DNA from: Nodularia sphaerocarpa UHCC 0038
GTDB lineage: Bacteria; Cyanobacteriota; Cyanobacteriia; Cyanobacteriales; Nostocaceae
NCBI RefSeq assembly: GCF_022376295.1
Contig: NZ_CP060140.1
Span: 686,356-750,355, forward strand
DNA length: 64,000 nt
Direction: 5' to 3'
Within the stretch, counting starts at the first letter, position 1. The number at the start of each line of letters is the position of its first letter. The position numbers and the translations under genes are program-made. The notes beneath the pieces are model-generated. The model had not been told where the DNA came from. It ran no database searches and saw only the letters and a program-made list of their open reading frames with translations. Below, one piece after another: positions 34,698 through 43,596 of the stretch.

Positions 34698-34903
34698 CAG
34701 TTATATATATGACAATTTAGTTATTATTTATGTAATTTATCAACTTATGGTATATTTGGCAATGACGCATTTATACACATAGATACCATATTCTCTCTAC
34801 TTTAAAAATTAAGTAATCCCCTAAATAAAGGTAATGATATTGTAAAAGTTTACATAGCTATACCTCAACTTTATGGCAGCTTTAAAAAACCACAACTAAA
34901 AGT

Positions 34904-36055
34904 TTATAATTGGGAAATTAGAGACTTAAGAGTCAAACCCATCGCCTCTATACTATATTTTTCCACACATCTAGCCCTAGCTCTTTCGCCACGCTGATTT
35001 GCTAACTCCAAATTCTCAAATATCAATTGAATTTGTTCCGCAATTTCTTCAGGAGAACTAGGTTTAACTAAATAACCAGTTTCACCCAAAATTTCGGGAA
35101 TATCTCCAACTATCGTTGATAATACAGGTTTAGCCATTGCCATTCCATCAGAAAGCTTCAGAGGAAACTGAGCGCGAGCAGTGAGAGTATCTCGCTGAGG
35201 AACAACTATAATATGAGCAGCAGCTAATACATGAGGCATAACTTCTATCGGACACCTTGGTAACTTAATAATCCAACGTCCCCACTTTTCCATCAGCTGC
35301 TCATCATAATTATCATAAGGACTACCACCCACAATTACTAGTCTTAAATCTGGCTGATTTAACTGCTCCAATGCTATTAAAACATCTTCCACCCCCTTGT
35401 GAGGTCTGGGTGCGCCGGGAAACATCAAAATTCTCAACCCAGAAAGACCATAATATTCTCTGCTAATTTCAGAATTATAATTATTGGGGTCAAATATTGC
35501 CGTATCTTTGCCATTAGGCACATATACACCGCCAAAGCGCTGTTGGAGGAATTGAGTATCTATAGTGATTGCATTTGCGCGAGATACTAAATTTTCTATC
35601 CACTTGACATAAAGCGGATGGTCGGGAAATCTCAATGCACCATTCTTTTTAAAGATATCTCTATATAATTGTTTGGGAGTTGGACTATACTTCCAGTCAT
35701 CGCCACCATACCAACTTAATTCCCAGTCATCCATATCTAATAGTAAAGGACGTGAAACAGTGAATTTCTTGAGGAGAGAAACACCAAAACTCGTTGGCTT
35801 TGGTTTAACTGCATAAATAATATCACCATCTATTTTTTGCAAAAGCTGTTTGGCAGATCCAAAAAACTCAGGATAGTTTTTGCCTGGAATTGAAACAACT
35901 GGTATTCCTAGTGGTGGTTTAGCATATAGTTCTTGTCCAAATAAAAATCCTATTACCTCTACTTCATAAGATATTTTTTGAAGTGTTTGGGCTAATAAAA
36001 ATGCTCTAACGCTTCCACCACCAGATAAATCACTAACAACTATTGATATTTTCAT
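34904..36055 (-). CDS. GT4 family glycosyltransferase
   Basis: A 383-residue GT-B enzyme. The N-terminal SDLSGGGSVRAFLLAQTL is the acceptor-domain loop. The donor domain has FPGAPRPHKGVEDVLIALEQL and the EX7E-like region MPHVLAAAHIIVVPQRD...KLSDGMAMAKPVLST. It transfers a sugar from a nucleotide donor with retention. A 206-bp AT-rich gap separates it from the exporter, so a second promoter may lie there. 5 bp separate it from the GT8-like gene upstream. Confidence 0.85.
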   Translation of the reverse strand: MKISIVVSDLSGGGSVRAFLLAQTLQKISYEVEVIGFLFGQELYAKPPLGIPVVSIPGKNYPEFFGSAKQLLQKIDGDIIYAVKPKPTSFGVSLLKKFTVSRPLLLDMDDWELSWYGGDDWKYSPTPKQLYRDIFKKNGALRFPDHPLYVKWIENLVSRANAITIDTQFLQQRFGGVYVPNGKDTAIFDPNNYNSEISREYYGLSGLRILMFPGAPRPHKGVEDVLIALEQLNQPDLRLVIVGGSPYDNYDEQLMEKWGRWIIKLPRCPIEVMPHVLAAAHIIVVPQRDTLTARAQFPLKLSDGMAMAKPVLSTIVGDIPEILGETGYLVKPSSPEEIAEQIQLIFENLELANQRGERARARCVEKYSIEAMGLTLKSLISQL

Positions 36056-36060
36056 AGTTC

Positions 36061-36927
36061 TTAAAAAAAATGTTCAAGAAATGGCAGCATGGAAATAATA
36101 TCAGCTAGAACTTTATTATTGGTAATTGATAAGTCTTTTTGAATTTGCTCTATTTTAGTGCCTTGTTTTCTATGACCCTTGCCCGTATAGTGGATAACAT
36201 AGCTTTGAAAACGATGTTTAATCGGCTTTTTTTCTGGATTATTAACGATATATTTATCAGTTTTACATTTTTCTTCTTGATACTTTTTATATTCAGAAGA
36301 GATTGAACTAAGTAATCTATCATAAAAGTTCAATAGCTGATTTATCCTTCTTCCATATATAGCTCTACTGTTTTTAATTTGACTTGTATGATTGAATTTA
36401 TAACCGATGTCATAAATTGGTATACTTAGCTTTTGGACAGTATAGTTTAATATGGTTTGCTCATGAAAGGCTCTTTTATTACTTGCCCATGTTACAAGAT
36501 TATGATCTTTAGTAAATACTTGACGATGATATTGAGAAACTACCATGACACCGCTATTGAAGTATTTTCTCTCCCACCCTATATCTTCTAATTCTTTTTG
36601 AATATCTTTGACTGCTCCATCATGGAAATATGTATAGTTGCTAACTAGAAAAGCACCAAAATTATCTTCAGGGACAATTGCAAATAAATCTGGGCATTTA
36701 GCATCTACGATGATGTCTGTATCCATATAAATTATACGATCATACTTTTCTAATAAATTAGAAATTTGGTATTTTTCAAAATAAGGAACATCAAAACCCA
36801 TCTTGAGATTGTTGATTTCTACAAAATTTGCTCCTATCTTTTCCGCATAAGCTCGTAAAAATGGGTGAGTAATTTCACCGAGGCGATTTGCAGCATCTCC
36901 AACACACAATGTAACTACAGCTTTCAT
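36061..36927 (-). CDS. GT8-like glycosyltransferase
   Basis: A 288-residue GT-A protein with DxD motif DTD at 69-71 (RIIYMDTDIIVDAK). The NSGVMV motif, HEQTILNY and the C-terminal HYTGKGHRK, equivalent to the GT8 HxxGxxK motif, are present. GT8 enzymes include glucosyl- and galactosyltransferases. A long basic insertion near 200-235 is unusual. It is cotranscribed with the pyruvyltransferase upstream. Confidence 0.8.
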   Translation of the reverse strand: MKAVVTLCVGDAANRLGEITHPFLRAYAEKIGANFVEINNLKMGFDVPYFEKYQISNLLEKYDRIIYMDTDIIVDAKCPDLFAIVPEDNFGAFLVSNYTYFHDGAVKDIQKELEDIGWERKYFNSGVMVVSQYHRQVFTKDHNLVTWASNKRAFHEQTILNYTVQKLSIPIYDIGYKFNHTSQIKNSRAIYGRRINQLLNFYDRLLSSISSEYKKYQEEKCKTDKYIVNNPEKKPIKHRFQSYVIHYTGKGHRKQGTKIEQIQKDLSITNNKVLADIISMLPFLEHFF

Positions 36928-36940
36928 GTATTTTCCTCAC

Positions 36941-37774
36941 TTAATTTAGAAGTTCTATAACTTTTTGATAGAATTGCTGATTTGCATCTCTACATTCTGC
37001 TAAGGCATCTGGATACCTACGTGCTTCCTGTAGTTTATCCTGCCAATCATTTGGATTAAGGGGATCACAAAAAGGAACTTTATACTTCAAAGTATAAAAT
37101 TTAGTCGAAAATGGAAAAGCCAAAACTTTTTTATTTAATAAAATTCCCCAGTACATCCCATGATAGGTATTAGTTAAAATTGTATCAGCTTCACCTAAAA
37201 ATTTGATGATTTTACTAAAACTAACTTGAAAATCATCTGGGCTAAATAAGTTAAACAGTTTATTGATTTTTGTATGTTTATAATTAACTTGGTGATTTTC
37301 CATTACTGGAAAATTGAATTCATTCATGGGAAGTTTCCAGTTTGAATTGCCATGTTTATAAATTGCAAATTCATGTTTTACGTGATATTTTTTATCAAAA
37401 AGCTTACTCATACAACTTACACAAGGAACATAGTTAAAGCCTTGGTTATAATCTCTAATTCCATGCAAGTCGAATTTATCCATATATTGAGGATATTTTA
37501 ACTCTCTATCTACATTTTCATAACCATTATGTCCTATTCCCCAGGATATTAATTTTCCCTTCCTATTATCAGCTATATAATTTAATTTTTCGGTAAAGAA
37601 ATCTCTGGCGATTAATCCACCTCCACCGATAATAATGTTATTTTTCAAGATTTCTGGGTTATTCACAGTCATAATGTCAATTGCTTGTGTTTCTTTAGGA
37701 AATTTAAAGTAACGCAGCGGAGAAGACATGATATCTCCAACATTATTATCTCTTCTATGAATATTAAGTAGCAT
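36941..37774 (-). CDS. Polysaccharide pyruvyltransferase family protein
   Basis: A 277-residue protein (PF04230 type). N-terminal NNVGDIMSSPL, a GGGGLIARDFF strand-loop (about 50-60), and the C-terminal TNTYHGMYWGILLNKKVLAF block with the family His are visible. The family moves pyruvate from phosphoenolpyruvate to a sugar hydroxyl, giving acidic ketal groups to an exported glycan, though some members are glycosyltransferases. It is shorter than many members but complete at both ends. Confidence 0.78.
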   Translation of the reverse strand: MLLNIHRRDNNVGDIMSSPLRYFKFPKETQAIDIMTVNNPEILKNNIIIGGGGLIARDFFTEKLNYIADNRKGKLISWGIGHNGYENVDRELKYPQYMDKFDLHGIRDYNQGFNYVPCVSCMSKLFDKKYHVKHEFAIYKHGNSNWKLPMNEFNFPVMENHQVNYKHTKINKLFNLFSPDDFQVSFSKIIKFLGEADTILTNTYHGMYWGILLNKKVLAFPFSTKFYTLKYKVPFCDPLNPNDWQDKLQEARRYPDALAECRDANQQFYQKVIELLN

Positions 37775-37800
37775 GAGTTAAAACTCCTGATTGTTACAGA

Positions 37801-38856
37801 TTAGTTTAAAAGTTTTTGGAATTCGAGAGAAAAATTTTCCCAACTCAAATTTTCAACAGTCTTCCTGATATCTGTTTTAACTTTGTATGCTTGTTCAATT
37901 AGTTCACATATTGTCTCAACAGAACTGTTGATATCAAACATAAATCCATTTTCACCGTGAATAATCAAATCAGGAGCAAATCCAGTTTTGCTCGCTACAG
38001 CAACTACATTACACATCATCGCTTCTACTAATGGAATTGGTCCTCCTTCTAGCTTGGCCGTGGAAACAAAAATGTCCATTTGAGTATAATATTTGGGATA
38101 ATCAGCATAGGGAGCTTCAATATAAGAAAAATTAGGTAATGCTTTCATTTCTGCAAATTTTTCGTATTTTTCCCATCCTTTGCCCAGCAGAATAAAATTT
38201 CTTGAAGGCATCATTTGAATAATATTAAAAATTCTTTCAGGTTCTTTTCGATAATAAAAGGCTGTACAGAAACCTACCGCACCATTTGAGCGTTCATGGG
38301 GTAGAAACATTTGTGGATCAGCCGCTCCTAAAATGTAGGTTACTTTCTTTGAGTTTAGTCCCTGTGAAATAAGAAGCCTGGCGAATTGCGAACAGGCACA
38401 TATTACCTTGCTTGCTCTATTCAGTGCATAAATTAGTTCTTCGTTAGTGATTCCCAGGTCTGCACGAGGATGTGTATGCCAAACAAGTATCTTGCTTCCC
38501 CAAATATGAGGATTTAGTTTTAAGCAAACTGGTAAAAAAGAATAATGTGCAAAAAAGTAAGCTTTAGATGGTGGTAAAGACAATTCTGAATAATGGAAGC
38601 AATACTTACCAGGAAAGTAAGTGGCGATTTCTCTACATATAGCTTCAAGTATCCAACCCTTTGCCAAATCTAAGACGACAAATACTAAGTCATACTCTTC
38701 TACTATCTTTTCTGGGTGCGACTGAAGCTTCCATTTCCCTGTCAAAAATTTTAAGTAAGAAAGTCCATAAGGGATGATATAGGCGGGGCTAGAAAATGTT
38801 TTTTCTATCTGATACTTAATTTTCTTGAGTTTATTTTTAATATTCATAGGAATCAT
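37801..38856 (-). CDS. GT4-like glycosyltransferase
   Basis: A 351-residue GT-B protein. The N-terminal half has a Rossmann strand (YDLVFVVLDLAKGWILEAI), while the donor half shows GFCTAFYYRKEPERIFN, the SYIEAPYADYPKYYTQMD segment and EGGPIPLVEAMMCNVVAVAS. The EGG-x-EAM arrangement is the GT4 nucleotide-sugar clamp. It could start at 38856 or at the second Met 9 bp in. Donor unknown. Confidence 0.8.
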   Translation of the reverse strand: MIPMNIKNKLKKIKYQIEKTFSSPAYIIPYGLSYLKFLTGKWKLQSHPEKIVEEYDLVFVVLDLAKGWILEAICREIATYFPGKYCFHYSELSLPPSKAYFFAHYSFLPVCLKLNPHIWGSKILVWHTHPRADLGITNEELIYALNRASKVICACSQFARLLISQGLNSKKVTYILGAADPQMFLPHERSNGAVGFCTAFYYRKEPERIFNIIQMMPSRNFILLGKGWEKYEKFAEMKALPNFSYIEAPYADYPKYYTQMDIFVSTAKLEGGPIPLVEAMMCNVVAVASKTGFAPDLIIHGENGFMFDINSSVETICELIEQAYKVKTDIRKTVENLSWENFSLEFQKLLN

Positions 38857-38913
38857 GTAATTTTGTTAGAGCTATTTTACAAGTTATTTAAATATATTTA
38901 ATCCAAGAATTAT

Positions 38914-39948
38914 TTATTGAGGCAAACCAAGTATATTTTTGACGGATTTTATTTTTCCTGATACAAAAGATATCAGCTTTTTTGAGCGTGGACCACGATA
39001 TTTTTCATAGAGTAAAAAATTGGGTATAATTGATCTTAAGGCATTTAATATTTTGATGGAAGCTGTGTTAGTTGTTTTGATTTTTTTGTCGAATAAATAA
39101 ACTGGTGTAGGTACTATTTTAATTAATCTATTAAATAAATCTTGATCTTTTTCTCTGATGGCTTCTTCGAGTAAGTATTCAATACCAGTTTGACAATTTT
39201 GATTTAGTTCTGGATATGTTTGAGTTATATTTTCATAGAAAATTGTATAGTAGTTTTTCATATAATTCCAATTATTAGTTCTGTTTGATTTGTGCTTGGT
39301 ATAGTAAGCACCAACCATAGGAGTATAAATGAAATTTGCACCCAATTTTAGAATATCTACTGCAAAATATCTATCACCTAATGCTTTGAGATGTTCAGGA
39401 AACTTTGTTTTACTTAAGATGTTTCTGTTCATAAGCATAGCTTGCTGAAGGCAAGGATGAGGTGAATCAGCGAGGAAGTCAGGTATGAGTAAACGTTGAA
39501 TTAGTTGATCTTTATTCAGTAAACCGATAATATTTTCCTGAGTGTTAACAATATTTTCTTGAGCATCTATAAATACTCGTTCATAATTTGAGTAAAAAAC
39601 TATATTTTCGCTATTTTGAATTTGCTCTAAATGGCTTAACTGAAATTTTATTTTGTCTTCATGAATCCAATCATCAGAATCTAGACATTGAATCCATTCT
39701 CCTTGAGCCTGTTGAACACCAAAATTTCGAGATGATGGTAGTCCGCTATTTTCTTTAAAGAAGTATTTAACTCGCTTATCTATAGTGATCAAATTTTCAG
39801 CTATCTCACGAGTATTGTCGGTAGAACCATCATCTACAATCAGACATTCCAAATCAGTAAAGGTTTGTGACAATACACTTTTGACTGAACGCTCTAGGTA
39901 GTGACCTTGATTAAAGCAATTTATAATAATTGACACAAGTGGAGTCAT
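38914..39948 (-). CDS. GT2 family glycosyltransferase
   Basis: A 344-residue GT-A enzyme. It begins PLVSIIINCFNQGHYLERSV with DDGSTD at 39-44 and the DxD-type DSDD at 90-93 (WIQCLDSDDW). No C-terminal membrane helix is seen, so it is a soluble inverting transferase. It is the first gene of the one-strand locus and therefore marks the promoter end. The remaining C-terminal 90 residues (about 255-344) are basic and not assigned. Confidence 0.87.
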   Translation of the reverse strand: MTPLVSIIINCFNQGHYLERSVKSVLSQTFTDLECLIVDDGSTDNTREIAENLITIDKRVKYFFKENSGLPSSRNFGVQQAQGEWIQCLDSDDWIHEDKIKFQLSHLEQIQNSENIVFYSNYERVFIDAQENIVNTQENIIGLLNKDQLIQRLLIPDFLADSPHPCLQQAMLMNRNILSKTKFPEHLKALGDRYFAVDILKLGANFIYTPMVGAYYTKHKSNRTNNWNYMKNYYTIFYENITQTYPELNQNCQTGIEYLLEEAIREKDQDLFNRLIKIVPTPVYLFDKKIKTTNTASIKILNALRSIIPNFLLYEKYRGPRSKKLISFVSGKIKSVKNILGLPQ

Positions 39949-40284
39949 TTTTCAATAATTCCTTTTAGTAAGTAAAAATTTTATTGATTACGATTGACAA
40001 CTTCCCACGGCTAGAAGCTGGGGGATTTCTGAGTGGTTATTTTCAAAATAGCAAAGTATAAAACAAAATTAAAGAAAATTACTACTGCTTCGTGCGTATT
40101 AATGGCTGGTTGTTTTTGTATTTTCTGACCACAGCTACAGCATTATATTACCATGATTTATAAAAAGTTACAGATAACATCAACAAAATACAACTAATAT
40201 TGGTGTTGCTGAATTAAGGAATATATGGGATAGGATCATTGATAAATACTAATCATATCTTTAATTGTGGGGTAAGAAAAGCTA
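39949..40284. other. Intergenic, glycan-locus promoter region with IS-end-like hairpin
   Basis: An imperfect hairpin, CCCACGGCTAGAAGCTGGGGG (arms near 40004-40024), followed by GATTTCT resembles the terminal hairpin of IS200/IS605-type elements. No transposase is present, so it would be a solo end. GGTGTTGCTGAAT near 40202 resembles one end of the 111-bp MITE. Otherwise AT-rich. Confidence 0.4.
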
Positions 40285-41058
40285 ATGCAAGTAATCCGTC
40301 TACCGGTGCTTTCCGATAACTATATATTCTTACTGCACGATCGCCAACAAAATATTGCTGCTGTTGTCGATCCAGCAGAGTCTGAACCAGTATTGAAGCA
40401 ACTTGCAGAACTCAAAGCCGAGTTGGTAGCCATTTTCAATACTCACCACCATAACGATCATGTGGGTGGAAACAAAAAGTTAATCCAACATTTCCCTAAC
40501 TTGACAGTGTATGGGGGAGCAGAGGATCAAGGAAGAATTCCTGGACAACAGGTATTTTTGCAACAAGGCGATCGCATCCACTTCGGAAATCGCACTGCTG
40601 AAGTTTTCTTCATTCCTGGACACACCCGCGCTCATATCGCTTATTACTTCTTCCCCGTAACACCTAGTGAAGCCGGAGAATTATTTTGTGGTGATACCCT
40701 GTTTGCTGGCGGTTGCGGTCGTTTATTTGAAGGCACACCCACCCAAATGGTGGAATCTTTGGGTAAACTACGCTCTCTCCCAGATCATACCCGTGTTTGG
40801 TGCGCCCACGAATACACTTTAAAAAATCTGGAATTTGCTCTGACTGTTGATAGTGAGAATAAAGAATTACAAAGGCGCTACGACGAAGTTAAAAACCACC
40901 GTAGTCGCCAAGAAGCTACTGTTCCTTCATTCTTGGGAGTTGAGAAGCTGACAAATCCGTTTTTACGTTGGGAACAACCTTCATTACAGTTAGCTGTCAA
41001 GAGTAGTGATCCAGTACAAACTTTTGCTCGTTTACGGGGAATGAAAGATAGATTTTAG
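40285..41058 (+). CDS. gloB: Hydroxyacylglutathione hydrolase (glyoxalase II)
   Basis: A 257-residue metallo-beta-lactamase-fold enzyme. The metal motif THHHNDHVGG, IPGHTRAHIAYY, LFCGDTLFAGGCGR and CAHEYTLKNLEFA, plus the C-terminal PSFLGVEKLTNPFLR, are glyoxalase II marks. It hydrolyses S-lactoylglutathione to lactate and glutathione in methylglyoxal detoxification. The length is standard. A decayed glutathione S-transferase follows on the other strand. Confidence 0.93.
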   Translation: MQVIRLPVLSDNYIFLLHDRQQNIAAVVDPAESEPVLKQLAELKAELVAIFNTHHHNDHVGGNKKLIQHFPNLTVYGGAEDQGRIPGQQVFLQQGDRIHFGNRTAEVFFIPGHTRAHIAYYFFPVTPSEAGELFCGDTLFAGGCGRLFEGTPTQMVESLGKLRSLPDHTRVWCAHEYTLKNLEFALTVDSENKELQRRYDEVKNHRSRQEATVPSFLGVEKLTNPFLRWEQPSLQLAVKSSDPVQTFARLRGMKDRF

Positions 41059-41133
41059 TTAATTTGCTGCTTTTCTCCCGCTATTTTGACGCTGACGCAA
41101 CTTCACCAAAACTTTAACTCGCCGCTTAAAGTC

Positions 41134-41355
41134 TTAAAATTCCTCTGGACTCAGCGCCGTTTTTTGCCATGCTGGACGCTGGATTAACTTTTCACACCAA
41201 TGATTGAGTTTGGGGTAATCACTCAAAGGAATACCCAAATTGGGCAATAATAGGTACAATCGTTCCCGCCACAATGTCTGCTAAAGATAACTGTTGACCA
41301 CCAAAGAAATGGCGATCGCCTCCGGCGTGGCTTTGCCAATCGCCTCAAGTTTCTG
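41134..41355 (-). pseudogene. Glutathione S-transferase remnant, frameshifted
   Basis: On the minus strand one frame reads QQLSLADIVAGTIVP, a GST C-domain helix. After a frameshift another frame continues LLPNLGIPLSDYPKLNHWC and ends RPAWQKTALSPEEF at a TAA (41134-41136). The N-terminal thioredoxin-like half is absent. It is a clear decayed gene, not annotated by ORF length alone. Confidence 0.75.
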
Positions 41356-41494
41356 GAAAAAATTTCAGTATTTTATTTAAATAATCAAAACTTATATTTC
41401 GCCGTTAAATTTCATAGACTGGAGTTTAGTTGCACATTCTTTGGCGATCGCGATCAAATCCTTCTAACTTCTACACATTTTCTCCCTATATGTA

Positions 41495-41518
41495 TATAAT
41501 GCAAGCAAGTGCTTACAT
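41495..41518. promoter_or_regulatory. TetR-type operator over a -10 box, RND promoter
   Basis: ATGCAAGCAAGTGCTTACAT (41499-41518) is an imperfect palindrome, 8 of 10 half-site positions paired, with the AAGCA...TGCTT core common to TetR-family operators. TATAAT (41495-41500) overlaps it. It lies about 200 bp before the efflux operon. No regulator gene is in the window. Confidence 0.5.
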
Positions 41519-41703
41519 TTGGTTGTCAAAATTGCCTTATTCTTCATTTATATTGGGAAATAAACCACACCCCGGAAAATAATTACTAGATTTTACAAAT
41601 TTTAGATATAGTCAAATCTTGCTCAAACAACCTTATATATAAGGTTTACCCACTAAGAGTAGATTACCAACTGCCAATTTGTTTATAAAATGAGAAAATA
41701 AAG

Positions 41704-43251
41704 ATGCTCAACTCTCAACCTCCTGAGTCTCAAGTTGCTGCTGAAATTGAACAGCAAGAGCAAACATTTAAACCAAATAAAAAGCGACGTTGGCCATTAA
41801 TTTTGGGCATAGTCCTGTTAATTGCTGGTAGTGGTGGCGTTGGTTGGCGCTGGTGGCAAAATAGCTTTGCGGGTAATGCACCAGCAGGGGATAGAGCTGC
41901 TGCTGGTCAACCGATGGGAATACCTGTGAAGTTAGCCACTGTAGAGACAGGAACCATAGAAGACAGTTCAGTAATTGGTGGCTTTTTAGACGCTCCTGGT
42001 TCAGTAGCAATTAAGCCAGAGATTGATGGGCGAATCAGTGAAATTTTATTTAAAGAAGGCGATCGCGTCCAAAAAGGACAAGTTATAATACGCCTGCAAA
42101 GTGCCGACACCCAAGCCCGCCTACGACAAGCCAAAGCATCATTAGACCGTACCCAAGCCCGACTAGCCGAACTCAAAGCAGGTACACGTCCCGAAGAAAT
42201 AGCCCAAGCCAAAGCCAGATTAGTTCAAGCCGAAACTCGCCTCAAAAATGCCCAAGGTGGAGCGCGTCCCGAAGAAATAGCTCAGGCTGAAGCTCAAATT
42301 GAAGTCGCTAAATCTGATCTGGAATTAGCACAGTCAAGAGGTCAGAGATACCAACAATTAAGAACAGACGGCGCGGTTTCCCAAGACCAACTAGAAGGAT
42401 TTCTGGGAGAACAAAGAAGCGCTGAAGCCAGGCTGCAAGAAGCCCAAAGACGGCTAGACCAACTCAGTAAAAGCAGAAGCTCAGATATTAATGAACTAGC
42501 TGCGGCTGTAGAAGTAGAAAAGCAAAATGTCAAACAACTAGAGAACGGTTCCCGCCCAGAAGAAATTGCCCAAGCCCGTTCTCAAGTGATGGAAGCCGCC
42601 GCCCAAGTCCAGGTAGCCGAAGTTCAACAACAATACACAAACGTTGTCGCGCCTCTAACTGGTATTCTCGGTAATATCCCCGCAAAGGTAGGAGATTTTG
42701 TCAGTCAAGGAGACGAACTCACCACACTAAATAAAAATGACACTTTGGAATTAAATTTATCTGTCCCTTTCAACGAAGCCGAAAGATTGCGTGTGGGATT
42801 ACCAGTACAAGTCCTAGATGCTGAGGGCAAACCTGCCGTCACAGGTAAAGTGAGTTTTATATCGCCAAATATAAGTGTTAATACGCAGAATATTTTAGCT
42901 AAAGCCACCTTTACCAATGCCAGAAACCAAATACTCAATCGCCTGAACGTCCAAGCCAGAGTCATCTGGGATGAACGTCCAGGAATCTTAATTCCCACCG
43001 AGGCAATATCTCGCATGGGTGGACAGACTTTTGTATTTGTAGCCCAAGCGCCCGCAGAATCGAAACCAGGAATGCCCAACCTCGTAGCTCAACAAAAACC
43101 CGTAAAATTGGGAGCCATTGAAGGAAACAATTATCAAGTTCTCGAAGGACTCAAAGCTGGGGAAAAAATCGTTGTTGCTGGCATTCTCAACCTAACTAAT
43201 GGTGCGCCAATCATGCCAGCACCAGAAGAAACGGGGAATGGGAAACCCTAA
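41704..43251 (+). CDS. RND efflux periplasmic adaptor (HlyD/AcrA family)
   Basis: A 515-residue membrane-fusion protein. A cytoplasmic start of about 27 residues precedes a membrane anchor (WPLILGIVLLIAGSGGVGW). The lipoyl half-motif DGRISEILFKEGDRVQKGQVI comes next, then a long alpha-hairpin with three copies of a [T/A/S]RPEEIAQA repeat, then the second lipoyl half and beta-barrel. It links the RND pump to an outer-membrane channel. No TolC-like gene is present. The permease follows 345 bp downstream across nested repeat elements. Confidence 0.92.
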   Translation: MLNSQPPESQVAAEIEQQEQTFKPNKKRRWPLILGIVLLIAGSGGVGWRWWQNSFAGNAPAGDRAAAGQPMGIPVKLATVETGTIEDSSVIGGFLDAPGSVAIKPEIDGRISEILFKEGDRVQKGQVIIRLQSADTQARLRQAKASLDRTQARLAELKAGTRPEEIAQAKARLVQAETRLKNAQGGARPEEIAQAEAQIEVAKSDLELAQSRGQRYQQLRTDGAVSQDQLEGFLGEQRSAEARLQEAQRRLDQLSKSRSSDINELAAAVEVEKQNVKQLENGSRPEEIAQARSQVMEAAAQVQVAEVQQQYTNVVAPLTGILGNIPAKVGDFVSQGDELTTLNKNDTLELNLSVPFNEAERLRVGLPVQVLDAEGKPAVTGKVSFISPNISVNTQNILAKATFTNARNQILNRLNVQARVIWDERPGILIPTEAISRMGGQTFVFVAQAPAESKPGMPNLVAQQKPVKLGAIEGNNYQVLEGLKAGEKIVVAGILNLTNGAPIMPAPEETGNGKP

Positions 43252-43317
43252 TACCAATTCGTAATTCGTAATTCGTAATTGAATAATTTTTGGACTCAGA
43301 ATTTGAGATTTTAGATA

Positions 43318-43515
43318 TTACAGCACTTTGCCAGTAAATTTAGGACTTACGCAAGAACTCTCTAAAACCTTCTTAACTTCGTGTCCTTTGTGTCCTTCGT
43401 GGTTCGTTTTCCATAATTTTGCGTAAGTCCTGAAATTAAGTACACATCTTATTAATATTATGAATCTTGTGGAAAGATGCCCTTGTGTACCTGACTCAGA
43501 TGAAATGTGCTGTAA
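43318..43515. mobile_element. MITE-like element with TTACAGCAC ends (outer)
   Basis: TTACAGCAC (43318-43326) is complementary to GTGCTGTAA (43507-43515), and similarity extends a few bases inward. The ends could be CAGCAC flanked by TA, as in Tc1/IS630-type target duplication. It contains a second element at 43342-43431. Both lie between the RND adaptor and permease genes. Confidence 0.6.
43342..43431. mobile_element. 90-bp MITE-like element, AGGACTTACGCAA ends (nested)
   Basis: Perfect 13-bp TIRs AGGACTTACGCAA/TTGCGTAAGTCCT. Flanks share AAATT, one base off each end, a possible target duplication. The core has the CTTCGTGTCCTTTGTGTCC motif found in other intergenic repeats. Confidence 0.75.
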
Positions 43516-43596
43516 ATGGAAAATCCTCAATCTAAAATCCAAAATTGGTTGACTAATTCCTAACTACCAATTTCTATTTACCCATTTCTCAAATCT

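Noticed and set aside
40202..40230. Third MITE copy
   Set aside because: Only one end resembles the TIR (GGTGTTGCTGAAT); no partner end or target duplication found.
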